This document shows positions 26,206 through 33,944 of a DNA stretch of 36,785 bases, one piece after another. The translations under genes were made by a program, and so were the position numbers. Position 1 is the stretch's first letter. Each line of letters opens with the position of its first letter. The DNA lies in the NCBI GenBank assembly GCA_003646025.1, contig QNDR01000013.1, forward strand, positions 1 through 36,785. The letters run 5' to 3'. A model generated the notes under the pieces. The model saw only the letters and a list, made by a program, of their open reading frames with translations, had not been told where the DNA came from and did not search any database. The stretch is from Candidatus Fermentibacterota bacterium. Its GTDB lineage: Bacteria; Fermentibacterota; Fermentibacteria; Fermentibacterales; JCC-6.

Positions 26206-26940
26206 ATGGTTGCAGAGAGGACAGGAAACAACTTCTTCAATTTCAGATTTCCGGAGGAAGAGGGATTCCTCTACGGATTCAACCTTTATGCCCTGGTAAA
26301 CGGAAGTGATGTTCTGCTTTTTGATTCCGCTTTCCGCACACAGGTAACGAAGGTAAAAAACTACCTTGTTTCAGAAGGGCTGAAACTTACCCATATTGTT
26401 CTTACCCATTTTCACAACGACCACGCGGCAGGTCTGGTCTCTCTGGAAAGCAACCTTACAGTTCTGGGCAGTCCTGAATACGCAAAAACACTGAAGAAAA
26501 ATATCCCTCAGAAAGTTACACCTGTGTCCTTTCAGAACGGGTACACTTTCGGCGACTTCAGGCTTGGGTTTACAGCTGCTCCAGGTCATTCTCCGTGCAG
26601 CATATTCATAGATATCAACGGAACATACCTGCATGCAGGCGACAACCTTATGGGTCGATACGACGGCACAGCTATCCTCCCCTGGGTTGAGTTTGACCAG
26701 CTAGAAAACCATATTTCATCCCTCAAAATGCTCAAAGCAATGGGCAGAGACCGCATCCTGCTTTCACACGGGCCGGAGCTGTCCGGGAGGAAGAATATCA
26801 ACAGGGCAATTGATGACAGGCTGTCGTACCTGGAAACCGTTCTTGACACAGGGGGAAATTGCTCCTTTGAGGAAGCGGTTTCAGGCTGCTCCTGCAGTTT
26901 TGTCGGGGAAGAGTTCTTCCACGATCTTCTCAGTCGGTAG
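26206..26940 (+). CDS. MBL-fold metallohydrolase
   Basis: A 244-aa metallo-beta-lactamase-fold protein. The metal site is intact: THFHNDHAAG (H68, H70, D72, H73), H128 in PGHSP, D146 in HAGDN, and H188 in LLSHGPE. That pattern is of the glyoxalase II/RNase-like hydrolase class, not a specific beta-lactamase. There are no domains beyond the fold except a Cys-rich C-terminal segment (SGCSCSFVG, about 226-234). ATG 26206 follows GGGAGATGTC. Its last 11 bases overlap the convergent helical-repeat gene. Substrate unknown. Confidence 0.88.
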   Translation: MVAERTGNNFFNFRFPEEEGFLYGFNLYALVNGSDVLLFDSAFRTQVTKVKNYLVSEGLKLTHIVLTHFHNDHAAGLVSLESNLTVLGSPEYAKTLKKNIPQKVTPVSFQNGYTFGDFRLGFTAAPGHSPCSIFIDINGTYLHAGDNLMGRYDGTAILPWVEFDQLENHISSLKMLKAMGRDRILLSHGPELSGRKNINRAIDDRLSYLETVLDTGGNCSFEEAVSGCSCSFVGEEFFHDLLSR

Positions 26941-27397
26941 GCGGTTCCGGAACAAAGCTGCTCAACTCGTTCCAGACGTAAGTTCTGTCTATTGATTCAC
27001 CTATTTCTTTTGCCACCGCTATGGTTTCCCTTACAAAGATGTCACGCTTCCTGGTGTTTCCAAGAACATGGTGCGCCCTTGCCATGGCTTCACAGGCGAA
27101 GGCCCGGTCAAAGGGCTTCATATCGTTCTCTTTGCTGATTTTATAACCGGCCTCTGCGTGGAACAGTGCAGCTTCTCCCTGTCCGAGAATTGAGTACACT
27201 CTTGATATCTGCCACTCTCCCCTTTGAAATTCAAGCCAGGTTCCAATCTGTCCCCAGTGATAACGGGAAGCGTGGGCTGTGTGTATCATTTCCAGATCCT
27301 CTTCGGCAGTTCGGTGTTCTTTTTCTATGAGTTCCCATGTTGAATTGAAACAGTCAACAGCAAACTTGTGGTGCGTTTTGTTCTGTTCTTCAGTCAT
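26930..27397 (-). CDS. Conserved helical-repeat (TPR-like) protein
   Basis: A 155-aa soluble protein with repeated helices and the motifs 'HKFAVDCFNSTWELIEKEHRT', 'HTAHASRYHWGQIGT', 'EWQISRVYSILGQGEAALFHAEAGY' and 'DRAFACEAMARAHHVLGN'. The 'ALFHAEAGYKI..E' and 'AFACEAMARAHHVLGN' blocks look like TPR helices. It belongs to a conserved but uncharacterised family that I recall from Gram-positive genomes as well. ATG 27397 overlaps the cyclase gene by 8 bases. Unusual Trp/His-rich residues (RYHW) may form a ligand site; role unknown. Confidence 0.75.
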   Translation of the reverse strand: MTEEQNKTHHKFAVDCFNSTWELIEKEHRTAEEDLEMIHTAHASRYHWGQIGTWLEFQRGEWQISRVYSILGQGEAALFHAEAGYKISKENDMKPFDRAFACEAMARAHHVLGNTRKRDIFVRETIAVAKEIGESIDRTYVWNELSSFVPEPPTD

Positions 27398-27941
27398 CTC
27401 TGCCCTCCTGCGGGAAAGAATAAATATCCTGCGGGTTTTCAGCGAGAATCACCCTCACAGGAGACCCGTCTGCCTCTGAAAACTTCAGAGGAAATGCCAT
27501 TACAATGTAATTTCCCGGAGGGACGGAATCAAGCTCAAGGTTCTCTATCACAGGGATACCAGCTCCCAGCAGAACAGCATGAGCTTCCAGAGACTCTCCG
27601 TAATCTATGGACATGGAAGTTGTTCCAATAAGAACTATCCCCTTTTTAACCAGTTCTTCAGCCTGCAAAGCTGTAACAGGCCTGTCCAGCAGAACTGCCC
27701 TGCCAGTCGGATTTCCTTGTTTTTTAACAAGAGCGGGAACGATTACCGGAAAAATCTCATCTATAGATTTCCCGCATTCAAAGCGGTGTCTGGGGGCATC
27801 CATGTGGGTACCGGTATGAAGAGACATAGTCACGCTTGACGAGGTGAAGTCTCCAAACTGTTTTGTCTCCCGTTTGAACGGCGTGTCACCAGGCCACACT
27901 TTCATACCGTTGTGCATGGTTCTGGTAATATCAATCAGCAT
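27390..27941 (-). CDS. Cyclase-family metal-dependent hydrolase (kynurenine formamidase-like)
   Basis: A 183-aa protein of the cyclase/KynB family with the metal motif HTGTHMDAPRH (H42, H46, D48, H52) and 'ITRTMHNGMKVWPGD' near the N-terminus. Members hydrolyse N-formylkynurenine or related amides and lactones; the substrate here is unknown, and no tryptophan-degradation genes are adjacent. ATG 27941 was chosen over further-upstream codons because AAGGAG lies 10 bases before it and the conserved sequence begins here. It overlaps the nth stop by 11 bases and the next gene by 8. Confidence 0.85.
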   Translation of the reverse strand: MLIDITRTMHNGMKVWPGDTPFKRETKQFGDFTSSSVTMSLHTGTHMDAPRHRFECGKSIDEIFPVIVPALVKKQGNPTGRAVLLDRPVTALQAEELVKKGIVLIGTTSMSIDYGESLEAHAVLLGAGIPVIENLELDSVPPGNYIVMAFPLKFSEADGSPVRVILAENPQDIYSFPQEGRDD

Positions 27942-28566
27942 AATCGCACCACTCCTTAAAACAGCAACCACCACACCGGGGTGCCTGCGGCCGACAGATC
28001 TTCTGCCCGAACTTTACAAAAATGTGGTTCAGAGGTGTCCACAGTTCTTCTGGAAAATACAGCATCAAAGCTTTCTCTGTCTCAGCTGGGGAAGCAGTTT
28101 TAACTATACCAAGCCTGTTGCTGATTCTGTGAACATGAACATCTACGCAGATGGCAGGAACACCAAATGCCATTGAAACAACGCAGGCTGCTGTTTTTCC
28201 CCCTACGCCGGGCAGAGCCTCAAGAGCTTTCCTGTCTGAAGGTACTTCTCCGTGGTGTTTGCTGATCAGTATCTGTGCCAGTTTTTTCAGCTGAACGGCT
28301 TTTCTGTTGTAGAAACCTGCTGGATACAGGAGTTCTGACAGTTTTTCAACGGGAACGGCTGCCATATCCGCAACTGCAGGCACTGATTTCAGAACCCGTT
28401 TCGTTACAACTTCAGTAACAGCATCACGGGTTCTAAGGCTTACCACAGTTCCAACAAGAATCGCGTAGGGATCTGTCCCGGCTACAAGGGGAGAAGGAAT
28501 ACCCGGATTCCCAACGGCGGAAGACATTCTCTCCAGAATACCTGCCGGGGAAATATTCCCTTTCAT
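27931..28566 (-). CDS. nth: Endonuclease III (DNA glycosylase/AP lyase)
   Basis: A 211-aa base-excision-repair enzyme acting on oxidised pyrimidines. The helix-hairpin-helix LPGVGGKTA carries catalytic Lys 124; Asp 142 is in 'ICVDVHVHRISNRLG'. The [4Fe-4S] cluster motif C-x6-C-x2-C-x5-C (191, 198, 201, 207) is intact. The substrate-recognition segment reads 'VSLRTRDAVT'. ATG 28566 overlaps the upstream RNase D stop by 4 bases (ATGA), which fixes the start; longer in-frame extensions run into the previous gene. Confidence 0.94.
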   Translation of the reverse strand: MKGNISPAGILERMSSAVGNPGIPSPLVAGTDPYAILVGTVVSLRTRDAVTEVVTKRVLKSVPAVADMAAVPVEKLSELLYPAGFYNRKAVQLKKLAQILISKHHGEVPSDRKALEALPGVGGKTAACVVSMAFGVPAICVDVHVHRISNRLGIVKTASPAETEKALMLYFPEELWTPLNHIFVKFGQKICRPQAPRCGGCCFKEWCDYAD

Positions 28567-29744
28567 TTCACTTTGACGAACCGCAGTGAATTTCCCTTTT
28601 TCAGGGTCATTGCCAGCTTGCCTGTAAGCAGATCCACCAGCTCTGTTCCCAGCGCTTCTTTCCTCCACTGCGTCAGGTCTTCTCTTTCCATAAACTGCTT
28701 CATGCTGCGGGGAGGATTCTCCAGTATAGATTCAAAACTCTCTCTCGGAAGAAGAAGTGCCGGTGAAAGATCCAGTGTTTTTGACTTCATTTTCAGGAAT
28801 ATCCTCAGAATATCTTTTCTCGCGGCATACCCCCAGTCGTGTCTGGGAAGCCTGATTTGGGGAACATCGTCCGGCGGACTTTTCAGGCACTTTTCAACCT
28901 CTGCCACCACAGCTTCGCCGTACTTGTCTACAAAACCTCCTGGAAGCCCTCTGAGACTGTTAATGGATTCAACCTTCCTGGGGGCAAGAACCGCCAGCCT
29001 GCAGAGCAGATGATCTCTGCCTACGTAAAATCTGGGACGGTTCATGTCTCTGGCTGTATCTTCACGCCAGTTGACCAGCCTCCACAGAAGAGGAAAACTG
29101 GTCTTCTTTACCTTGCCGGCAGATCTGGCCTTCGAGAAAAGACGCTCTCTGGAAACAGAGTATGTTGAAGGGTCTGAGAGAGACTCGGACTCCCCCTCAA
29201 ACCATTTGGTTCTCCCCTTCTTTTTCAACTGATCCGCCAGGGCATTGTATACTTTAACAAGGAATCTTACGTCATCGAGAGCATACTCCAGCTGACCCCG
29301 GGCAAGAGGACGGGCAGACCAGTCGCTCATGGAGTATTTCTTCCTGGACCGGACTCCGCAGACAGAATGAACCAGATTTACCAGACTGATCTGCTCACCG
29401 TAACCAAGAAATGCCGCTGCAATCTGAGAGTCAAACAGGTTCCTCACCTGAAACCCCGGAATATCGTTAAAAAGAATGACCAGATCGTTCCTTGCGCTGT
29501 GAAGAATCTTCACCACGCTGTTATCCGCAAACAGCTCCGCCAGAGGGGAAAGTGTTTCCAGGGCAAGGGGATCAACTGCTACCGGACCGATACCGTCTGC
29601 GGCAAGCTGTATCAGAAAAAGGTCGGGCCAGTAGCGTTTTTCACAGTGAAATTCAGTATCGAGAGCCACTGCAGGGGTCTTCCGAAGATCAGCGATCAAA
29701 CTGTTGAAGGTTTTCTGATCTTCGATAAGATCCGGGTACCGCAT
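28563..29744 (-). CDS. RNase D-like 3'-5' exonuclease with HRDC domain
   Basis: A 393-aa DEDDy exonuclease. Motif I 'VALDTEFHCEKRYWP' (D29, E31), motif II 'ILHSARNDLVIL' (D87) and motif III 'YALDDVRFL' (Y154, D158) are intact. An HRDC domain follows (about 205-285), with a further C-terminal helical region. RNase D trims tRNA and small RNA 3' ends. ATG 29744 overlaps the upstream stop by one base (TGATG). The presence of nth immediately downstream is a loose linkage and not evidence of shared function. Confidence 0.9.
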   Translation of the reverse strand: MRYPDLIEDQKTFNSLIADLRKTPAVALDTEFHCEKRYWPDLFLIQLAADGIGPVAVDPLALETLSPLAELFADNSVVKILHSARNDLVILFNDIPGFQVRNLFDSQIAAAFLGYGEQISLVNLVHSVCGVRSRKKYSMSDWSARPLARGQLEYALDDVRFLVKVYNALADQLKKKGRTKWFEGESESLSDPSTYSVSRERLFSKARSAGKVKKTSFPLLWRLVNWREDTARDMNRPRFYVGRDHLLCRLAVLAPRKVESINSLRGLPGGFVDKYGEAVVAEVEKCLKSPPDDVPQIRLPRHDWGYAARKDILRIFLKMKSKTLDLSPALLLPRESFESILENPPRSMKQFMEREDLTQWRKEALGTELVDLLTGKLAMTLKKGNSLRFVKVK

Positions 29745-30496
29745 CACTGTGTTACCACTGCCGCGGAAGACTCTTCGTGGAATGGACAGTAGATTGCTCC
29801 GTCCCGCAGTTCGTAGTATTTGTAACCATTGTCGGGACATCTGTATCCGCCTCTTCTTCCGTACTCCCCGTCGCTCAGGGTGTACATTTCTTCAAGATTT
29901 TCAGGGTATGGATAACCGGCAGCAAGAAATTCTGACAGCTCTGCCGCTACAGAATCTCTTCTGAGAGCACAGTCATCGGACCTGATGGCCAGTCCATCTC
30001 CCAGATGACCTTCCGGACAAATCACTGTGCCGGTCTGATCATCGTATTCGTACGGTCTTCCAGACACAGGGCAGCACCCGTTCGGATTTAAAACGGCATT
30101 CTCTCTGCAAAGCATCACGGCAGATCCGAGGATGTTGTCTACCGCAGTATCTTTCGTTACCAGAATTCCATTTTCCCCTGTGGAAAACCATACAATTCTG
30201 CTGCCCCCGTCCCCGGTTACTCCTGCCATACGAAAACCGTTGTCATCCATGCCGTCAAATCTGAAATCTGATGGAACATCTGTACCGCTGAGCCTGGAAA
30301 GAAATTCAACAGACAATCCCCGGGCCATTTCCGGGGACATGGCAGATCTGGCCTCCTGTGCATCGCCGGTACTCAATGCCTGTGTGTAGACCTCCACACT
30401 GTTTTTAAGTTTCATTCCCAGGCTGGCCGGTCTGGCGATCAGGGCAAATACAAAAACAGCAGCAGGTATGGCGGCAAAAAGGGCAGCTCTTCTCAT
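29744..30496 (-). CDS. Membrane-anchored protein with duplicated Cys/His module
   Basis: A 250-aa protein with an N-terminal hydrophobic helix (about 5-25) that may be an uncleaved anchor. The C-terminal half carries two similar Cys/His units: CCPVSGRPYEYDDQTGTVI followed by CPEGH (about 141-164), and RCPDNGYKYYELRDGAIYC then PFH (about 216-238), both following the pattern CPxxGxxYxY..CPxxH. They could bind metal or form disulfides; a CP..G.Y..C..H ending also occurs in some type IV pilin-like proteins, but no pilin leader was seen. ATG 30496 overlaps the upstream stop by one base (TGATG). Function unknown. Confidence 0.78.
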   Translation of the reverse strand: MRRAALFAAIPAAVFVFALIARPASLGMKLKNSVEVYTQALSTGDAQEARSAMSPEMARGLSVEFLSRLSGTDVPSDFRFDGMDDNGFRMAGVTGDGGSRIVWFSTGENGILVTKDTAVDNILGSAVMLCRENAVLNPNGCCPVSGRPYEYDDQTGTVICPEGHLGDGLAIRSDDCALRRDSVAAELSEFLAAGYPYPENLEEMYTLSDGEYGRRGGYRCPDNGYKYYELRDGAIYCPFHEESSAAVVTQ

Positions 30497-31449
30497 CAAT
30501 CTCTTCTTCCGGACTCTGAACCGCCGGAGCTCTCTCCGGAGGTGGAACTTCTGCTTCCTGTTCCCAGACTGAAGATGTCTCCCAGGTCAAGTCCCATACC
30601 GCTTACAACAAAACCCCATTCCTTGTTCACATTCTGTCCGCTGAGACGGTAGAAAACATCTACATTCAGCTCCAGCTGTGTATTGTCCAGTTCTATACCG
30701 GTGCGCAGATCAAGGCTGGAAACTTCGCTGCCGGTTATATCACTGGAGTCTATTTCAGTTTCTCCTCTGGTGGCAAATTCAAACCCTGCGTGAAAATTCA
30801 GTTCACGGTTAACTGGAAGTATCATTCTGGCCTCTCCGCGGAACTCCATACCAGGCGAGGTATCTGCCGAATCTCCCGGGGCTCCCGGCACTTCATCCCA
30901 TGCAGTAAAGTATTTTCGCAGACCACCTGAAGCCTGAATTCTGGGACCAGACAATGATCCCGAAACAGGAATCAGAAATGTTGCTGATACTTCAGCAGCA
31001 ACATGTCTGTCGCTCTCTGTGTAGTCTCCCGTATCCAGAGTGCCCTTAAGGGTGGGGCGCAGGGCCCCCCGGAGAATAAACTGAGGGTCTCTGCTCATCC
31101 AGCCGTCAACACATATCCACGGATCGGCAATACCCACACCGGTTGTGTCTCCAGGACCGGCAATCTGCAGGAAAGCCGGTAGAACAAAGCTGATGGTATG
31201 GCTGGAAGTGAGCCCGTATCTGCCTGTCCAGAGGAACCTTACCACCCCGTATCCTTCGCGGTGACTGTAAAGGCTGTCAAAACCAAGTGTGTCTGTTTCC
31301 CAGTACTGGCTGAATCCGAAATAACCGAGGCTCAGATCGCCCGATGCTCCTGTCACTGGAAGAACTTCCCCGAGGTAAGTGTATCCAAGGGGATCCCAGG
31401 CAAGGGCTATTGCTGTAAATAACACGAGTATAAACGAAGTTTTTCTCAT
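30496..31449 (-). CDS. Secreted beta-barrel-like protein
   Basis: A 317-aa protein with a signal peptide (MRKTSFILVLFTAIALA, then WD). The mature chain has alternating hydrophobic/polar strands and turns (e.g. 'RYGLTSSHTISFVLPAFLQ', 'AAEVSATFLIPV', 'LNFHAGFEFATRG', 'LELNVDVFYRLSG'), as in small transporter-like outer-membrane barrels. The C-terminus is a Gly/Ser-rich tail, not a terminal aromatic residue, so a classic barrel signal is missing. ATG 31449 is preferred over the adjacent TTG 31452; GAGGAAA lies upstream. It begins the overlapping string toward nth and may use its own promoter. Function unknown. Confidence 0.75.
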   Translation of the reverse strand: MRKTSFILVLFTAIALAWDPLGYTYLGEVLPVTGASGDLSLGYFGFSQYWETDTLGFDSLYSHREGYGVVRFLWTGRYGLTSSHTISFVLPAFLQIAGPGDTTGVGIADPWICVDGWMSRDPQFILRGALRPTLKGTLDTGDYTESDRHVAAEVSATFLIPVSGSLSGPRIQASGGLRKYFTAWDEVPGAPGDSADTSPGMEFRGEARMILPVNRELNFHAGFEFATRGETEIDSSDITGSEVSSLDLRTGIELDNTQLELNVDVFYRLSGQNVNKEWGFVVSGMGLDLGDIFSLGTGSRSSTSGESSGGSESGRRD

Positions 31450-31468
31450 CAATCAGTTTCCTCTCTTT

Positions 31469-31762
31469 TCACCGCAGAATTCTAAAGCCCCCGGGGCAGT
31501 GTACGGTGAAATCCCTGCTTACCACTTTCAGCTTATCAACAATTGCAGATGCCGGTCCTTCAGCACACAGGCGAATCATTTTTTCCACAGCATCTGTTAC
31601 TCCGCAGAAAACGGCGTCCACAGACCCGTCCGCGTTGTTGGACACCTGCCCATGAACACCCAGCTCAAGAGCCTTCTGCCTGGTCCAGTACCGAAAGCCA
31701 ACGCCCTGCACTGTTCCAGTTACCGACAAATTCACCCTAATATAGCCCTGTGTGTCTTGCAT
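31469..31762 (-). CDS. Acylphosphatase
   Basis: A 97-aa acylphosphatase that hydrolyses carboxyl-phosphate bonds. Visible are the signature 'GTVQGVGFRYWTRQKA' (catalytic Arg in GFRYW) and 'GVHGQVSNNADGSVDAVFCG' (catalytic Asn). Length fits the family. I selected ATG 31762 because it follows a strong promoter by only about 10 bases and has no Shine-Dalgarno, suggesting a leaderless or near-leaderless mRNA. A GTG nine codons later is an alternative start. Divergent from the OmpA-fusion gene. Confidence 0.92.
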   Translation of the reverse strand: MQDTQGYIRVNLSVTGTVQGVGFRYWTRQKALELGVHGQVSNNADGSVDAVFCGVTDAVEKMIRLCAEGPASAIVDKLKVVSRDFTVHCPGGFRILR

Positions 31763-31771
31763 AATTACTGT

Positions 31772-31800
31772 CTTATAGAGCCGTATCCCCTGCAGGTCAA
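31772..31800 (-). promoter_or_regulatory. Promoter for acylphosphatase, close to the start codon
   Basis: On the minus strand -35 TTGACC (31800-31795), a 17-base spacer and -10 TATAAG (31777-31772). A transcript beginning about 7 bases after the -10 would start a few bases before ATG 31762, leaving almost no leader. Confidence 0.65.
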
Positions 31801-31893
31801 GCCAAAACACCCGCAGGTTGACCCCCATGCGCTTTATTGGCATTGTTGACAGTGTGGTTTGTGCGTTTTTCTTTTCAAAAAGGAGGGGTTCAA

Positions 31894-33876
31894 TTGAAAA
31901 GGACCATCCCTGTTCTTCTCGCTGTGCTTGTTTCTATTTCTTCAGCTGCTCCGTCGATCTGGGGTTTTCCAGGTCTTTTCCGTGTGAACAGCGCCATGCC
32001 CATGGGCTTTAATGAAATGTCGTTCAAGCTTGGAGTTTCATACTGGACTGCAGCAAATGACTACTCAAATTTTATCTATCACAGCCATTTCCTTCCCCAG
32101 ACACTTCTGTTCCCGGAAGTAACCGAGACGGAGCACACAGGTCAGGGAAGGCTCAGTCTTGCCTATGGCGTATGGGACTACATTGATATATCAGCCAGCG
32201 CAAGCTACTCCGGAACATCCTACGAAAGAGATTTCTACGAAGAACGATCCACAGGACACTGGGAGGAAATCCAGGGATTTGAGGGTATAAACATCGGTGT
32301 GCACGGCGGTTACAACCCCATTTCATCCCTGGAGGATGTGGTGTGGTTCGGGGGAGACCTGCGCCTTGGTTTCTCTCCTGCAGATACCATGTTCCTGCAC
32401 TGTCTTGATGATCCGGACGGTATCTGGCACACAGGCCAGATCATAAGCACAGCAAGAAAACCTTTTACCACCACAGGCAACGGCAGTTTTGCAACAGATC
32501 TGCTGATCACCGGTGACTTCGAGCGATGGCTGCCAATGGCTGCTGTAAAAGCGCACCTTAACTTTGGTTACAGTAAATACACACAGAATTACAACTTCAC
32601 CGATTTCCGGGTATCTCCGGATTCAACAGGCTGGATTTATTCCGACTCTACAGAGGTTGCTCTGGAAGTTTCAGACGGTGTATTCAACTTTGGCTTTGGT
32701 GTTGAAGTGCCAACCCCATATGCCGACATTTTCCTGGAATACACAAACCAGAAGCTCCTTGACAGAGACAACGCGAGTGTCTCCTACTTTACCCCCGGGA
32801 TAAGATTCAAAAACAATTCAGGTACTTTTGTAGACATCACGTTCGATCTGAGTACAAGCAGTTTTGACCCTCTGTACTACGATCTGGGTCACAATTTGTA
32901 TCAGGATGGAGAGGTAACCACAGAGCAGCGTGCAGAAAGAGCACCTCTTCCAACAGGCGGCGTCTTTGACTGGGGCGTGGGACTTGCTGTGGGATTCTCC
33001 TCCGACATGATGGGAAAAGACGAGCCCTCAAACATGGCTTCGCTCAGCGGAACGGTAACCGACTCCCTCACCGGCGAGGCAGTTTTCTCTACAATCACCT
33101 TCCCGGGTGTGGCCATTGCAAATGTAACCAGTGATGAAACTACCGGGTTCTACACCCACAGAATTCCCGCAGGGGAAGTTCCCGTTACTGTGGTTGCGGC
33201 AGGCTACCGCGAAGCAAGCGCCATAGTTGTTCTCGGACGAAACCAGAGTGTCACCCTTGACTTTGCGCTGGTTCCCAACCTCGGCACACTCAGCGGATCT
33301 GTAAAGGATGGAGAAGGAAGACCGATTGCCAATGCAACAGTTACTGTAGGCACAACTTCACCTGTTACTGTAACAACCAGCGCTGCCGGTATTTATTCCA
33401 CACAGGTTGAAGCAGGTACATGGCCGGTGGCGGTACAGGCCGACGGCTACATCTCGGATAATCAGACAACAACGGTTATTGCCAATGAAACGGCAAGTGT
33501 GTCTTTTACTCTCCGTGCCGCTCTCAGAGCCGGTGATGTCATGAGTTTTGACAACATCTACTTTGCATCCGGCAGCGCCAACCTCAAACCTGAAAGCTAT
33601 TCAATACTTGACAGCGTAGCCATTCTTCTCCGCGATAACCCTTCAGCCAGAATACAGATAGCCGGCCACACCGACAGTGACGGCAGTGAGAGCTCCAACC
33701 AGACTCTCAGCGAAAACCGCGCCCATTCGGTGTATCAGTACCTGATAAGCAAGGGTATTGCCGGCAACAGAATGACAACTATTGGTCATGGAGAGGCCAA
33801 CCCCATCGTTCCCAACGACTCTGCAGCCAACAAGGCAAGAAACCGGAGAATAGAGTTTACCGTTCTCAGCATCTGA
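31894..33876 (+). CDS. Outer-membrane-associated protein with carboxypeptidase-regulatory and OmpA domains
   Basis: A 660-aa protein with a signal peptide (about residues 1-19), an N-terminal beta-rich region of about 350 residues that may form a barrel or membrane-bound fold, two carboxypeptidase-regulatory-like (beta-sandwich) repeats (about 382-460 and 465-540, beginning 'SLSGTVTDSLTG' and 'TLSGSVKDGEGRPI'), and a C-terminal OmpA/MotB peptidoglycan-binding domain (about 552-660, 'IYFASGSANLKPES', 'IAGHTDSDGSES', 'LSENRAHSVYQYL', 'NRRIEF'). The start is TTG 31894, with AAGGAGG spaced 7 bases away. It likely links peptidoglycan to the outer membrane. A strong terminator follows. Confidence 0.88.
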   Translation: MKRTIPVLLAVLVSISSAAPSIWGFPGLFRVNSAMPMGFNEMSFKLGVSYWTAANDYSNFIYHSHFLPQTLLFPEVTETEHTGQGRLSLAYGVWDYIDISASASYSGTSYERDFYEERSTGHWEEIQGFEGINIGVHGGYNPISSLEDVVWFGGDLRLGFSPADTMFLHCLDDPDGIWHTGQIISTARKPFTTTGNGSFATDLLITGDFERWLPMAAVKAHLNFGYSKYTQNYNFTDFRVSPDSTGWIYSDSTEVALEVSDGVFNFGFGVEVPTPYADIFLEYTNQKLLDRDNASVSYFTPGIRFKNNSGTFVDITFDLSTSSFDPLYYDLGHNLYQDGEVTTEQRAERAPLPTGGVFDWGVGLAVGFSSDMMGKDEPSNMASLSGTVTDSLTGEAVFSTITFPGVAIANVTSDETTGFYTHRIPAGEVPVTVVAAGYREASAIVVLGRNQSVTLDFALVPNLGTLSGSVKDGEGRPIANATVTVGTTSPVTVTTSAAGIYSTQVEAGTWPVAVQADGYISDNQTTTVIANETASVSFTLRAALRAGDVMSFDNIYFASGSANLKPESYSILDSVAILLRDNPSARIQIAGHTDSDGSESSNQTLSENRAHSVYQYLISKGIAGNRMTTIGHGEANPIVPNDSAANKARNRRIEFTVLSI

Positions 33877-33893
33877 CACTGTCTATCTGTAGA

Positions 33894-33923
33894 AAGAGCC
33901 CGGTTTTAACCGGGCTCTTTTTT
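33894..33923 (+). terminator. Rho-independent terminator after the OmpA-fusion gene
   Basis: A perfect 10-bp stem (33894-33903 with 33910-33919; two more A-T pairs possible into the loop) is followed by a T run to 33923. It lies 17 bases past the stop. The opposite strand has only a short T run, so it is mainly for the plus-strand gene. Confidence 0.92.
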
Positions 33924-33944
33924 GTGTGCGGTATAATTCTGTAT

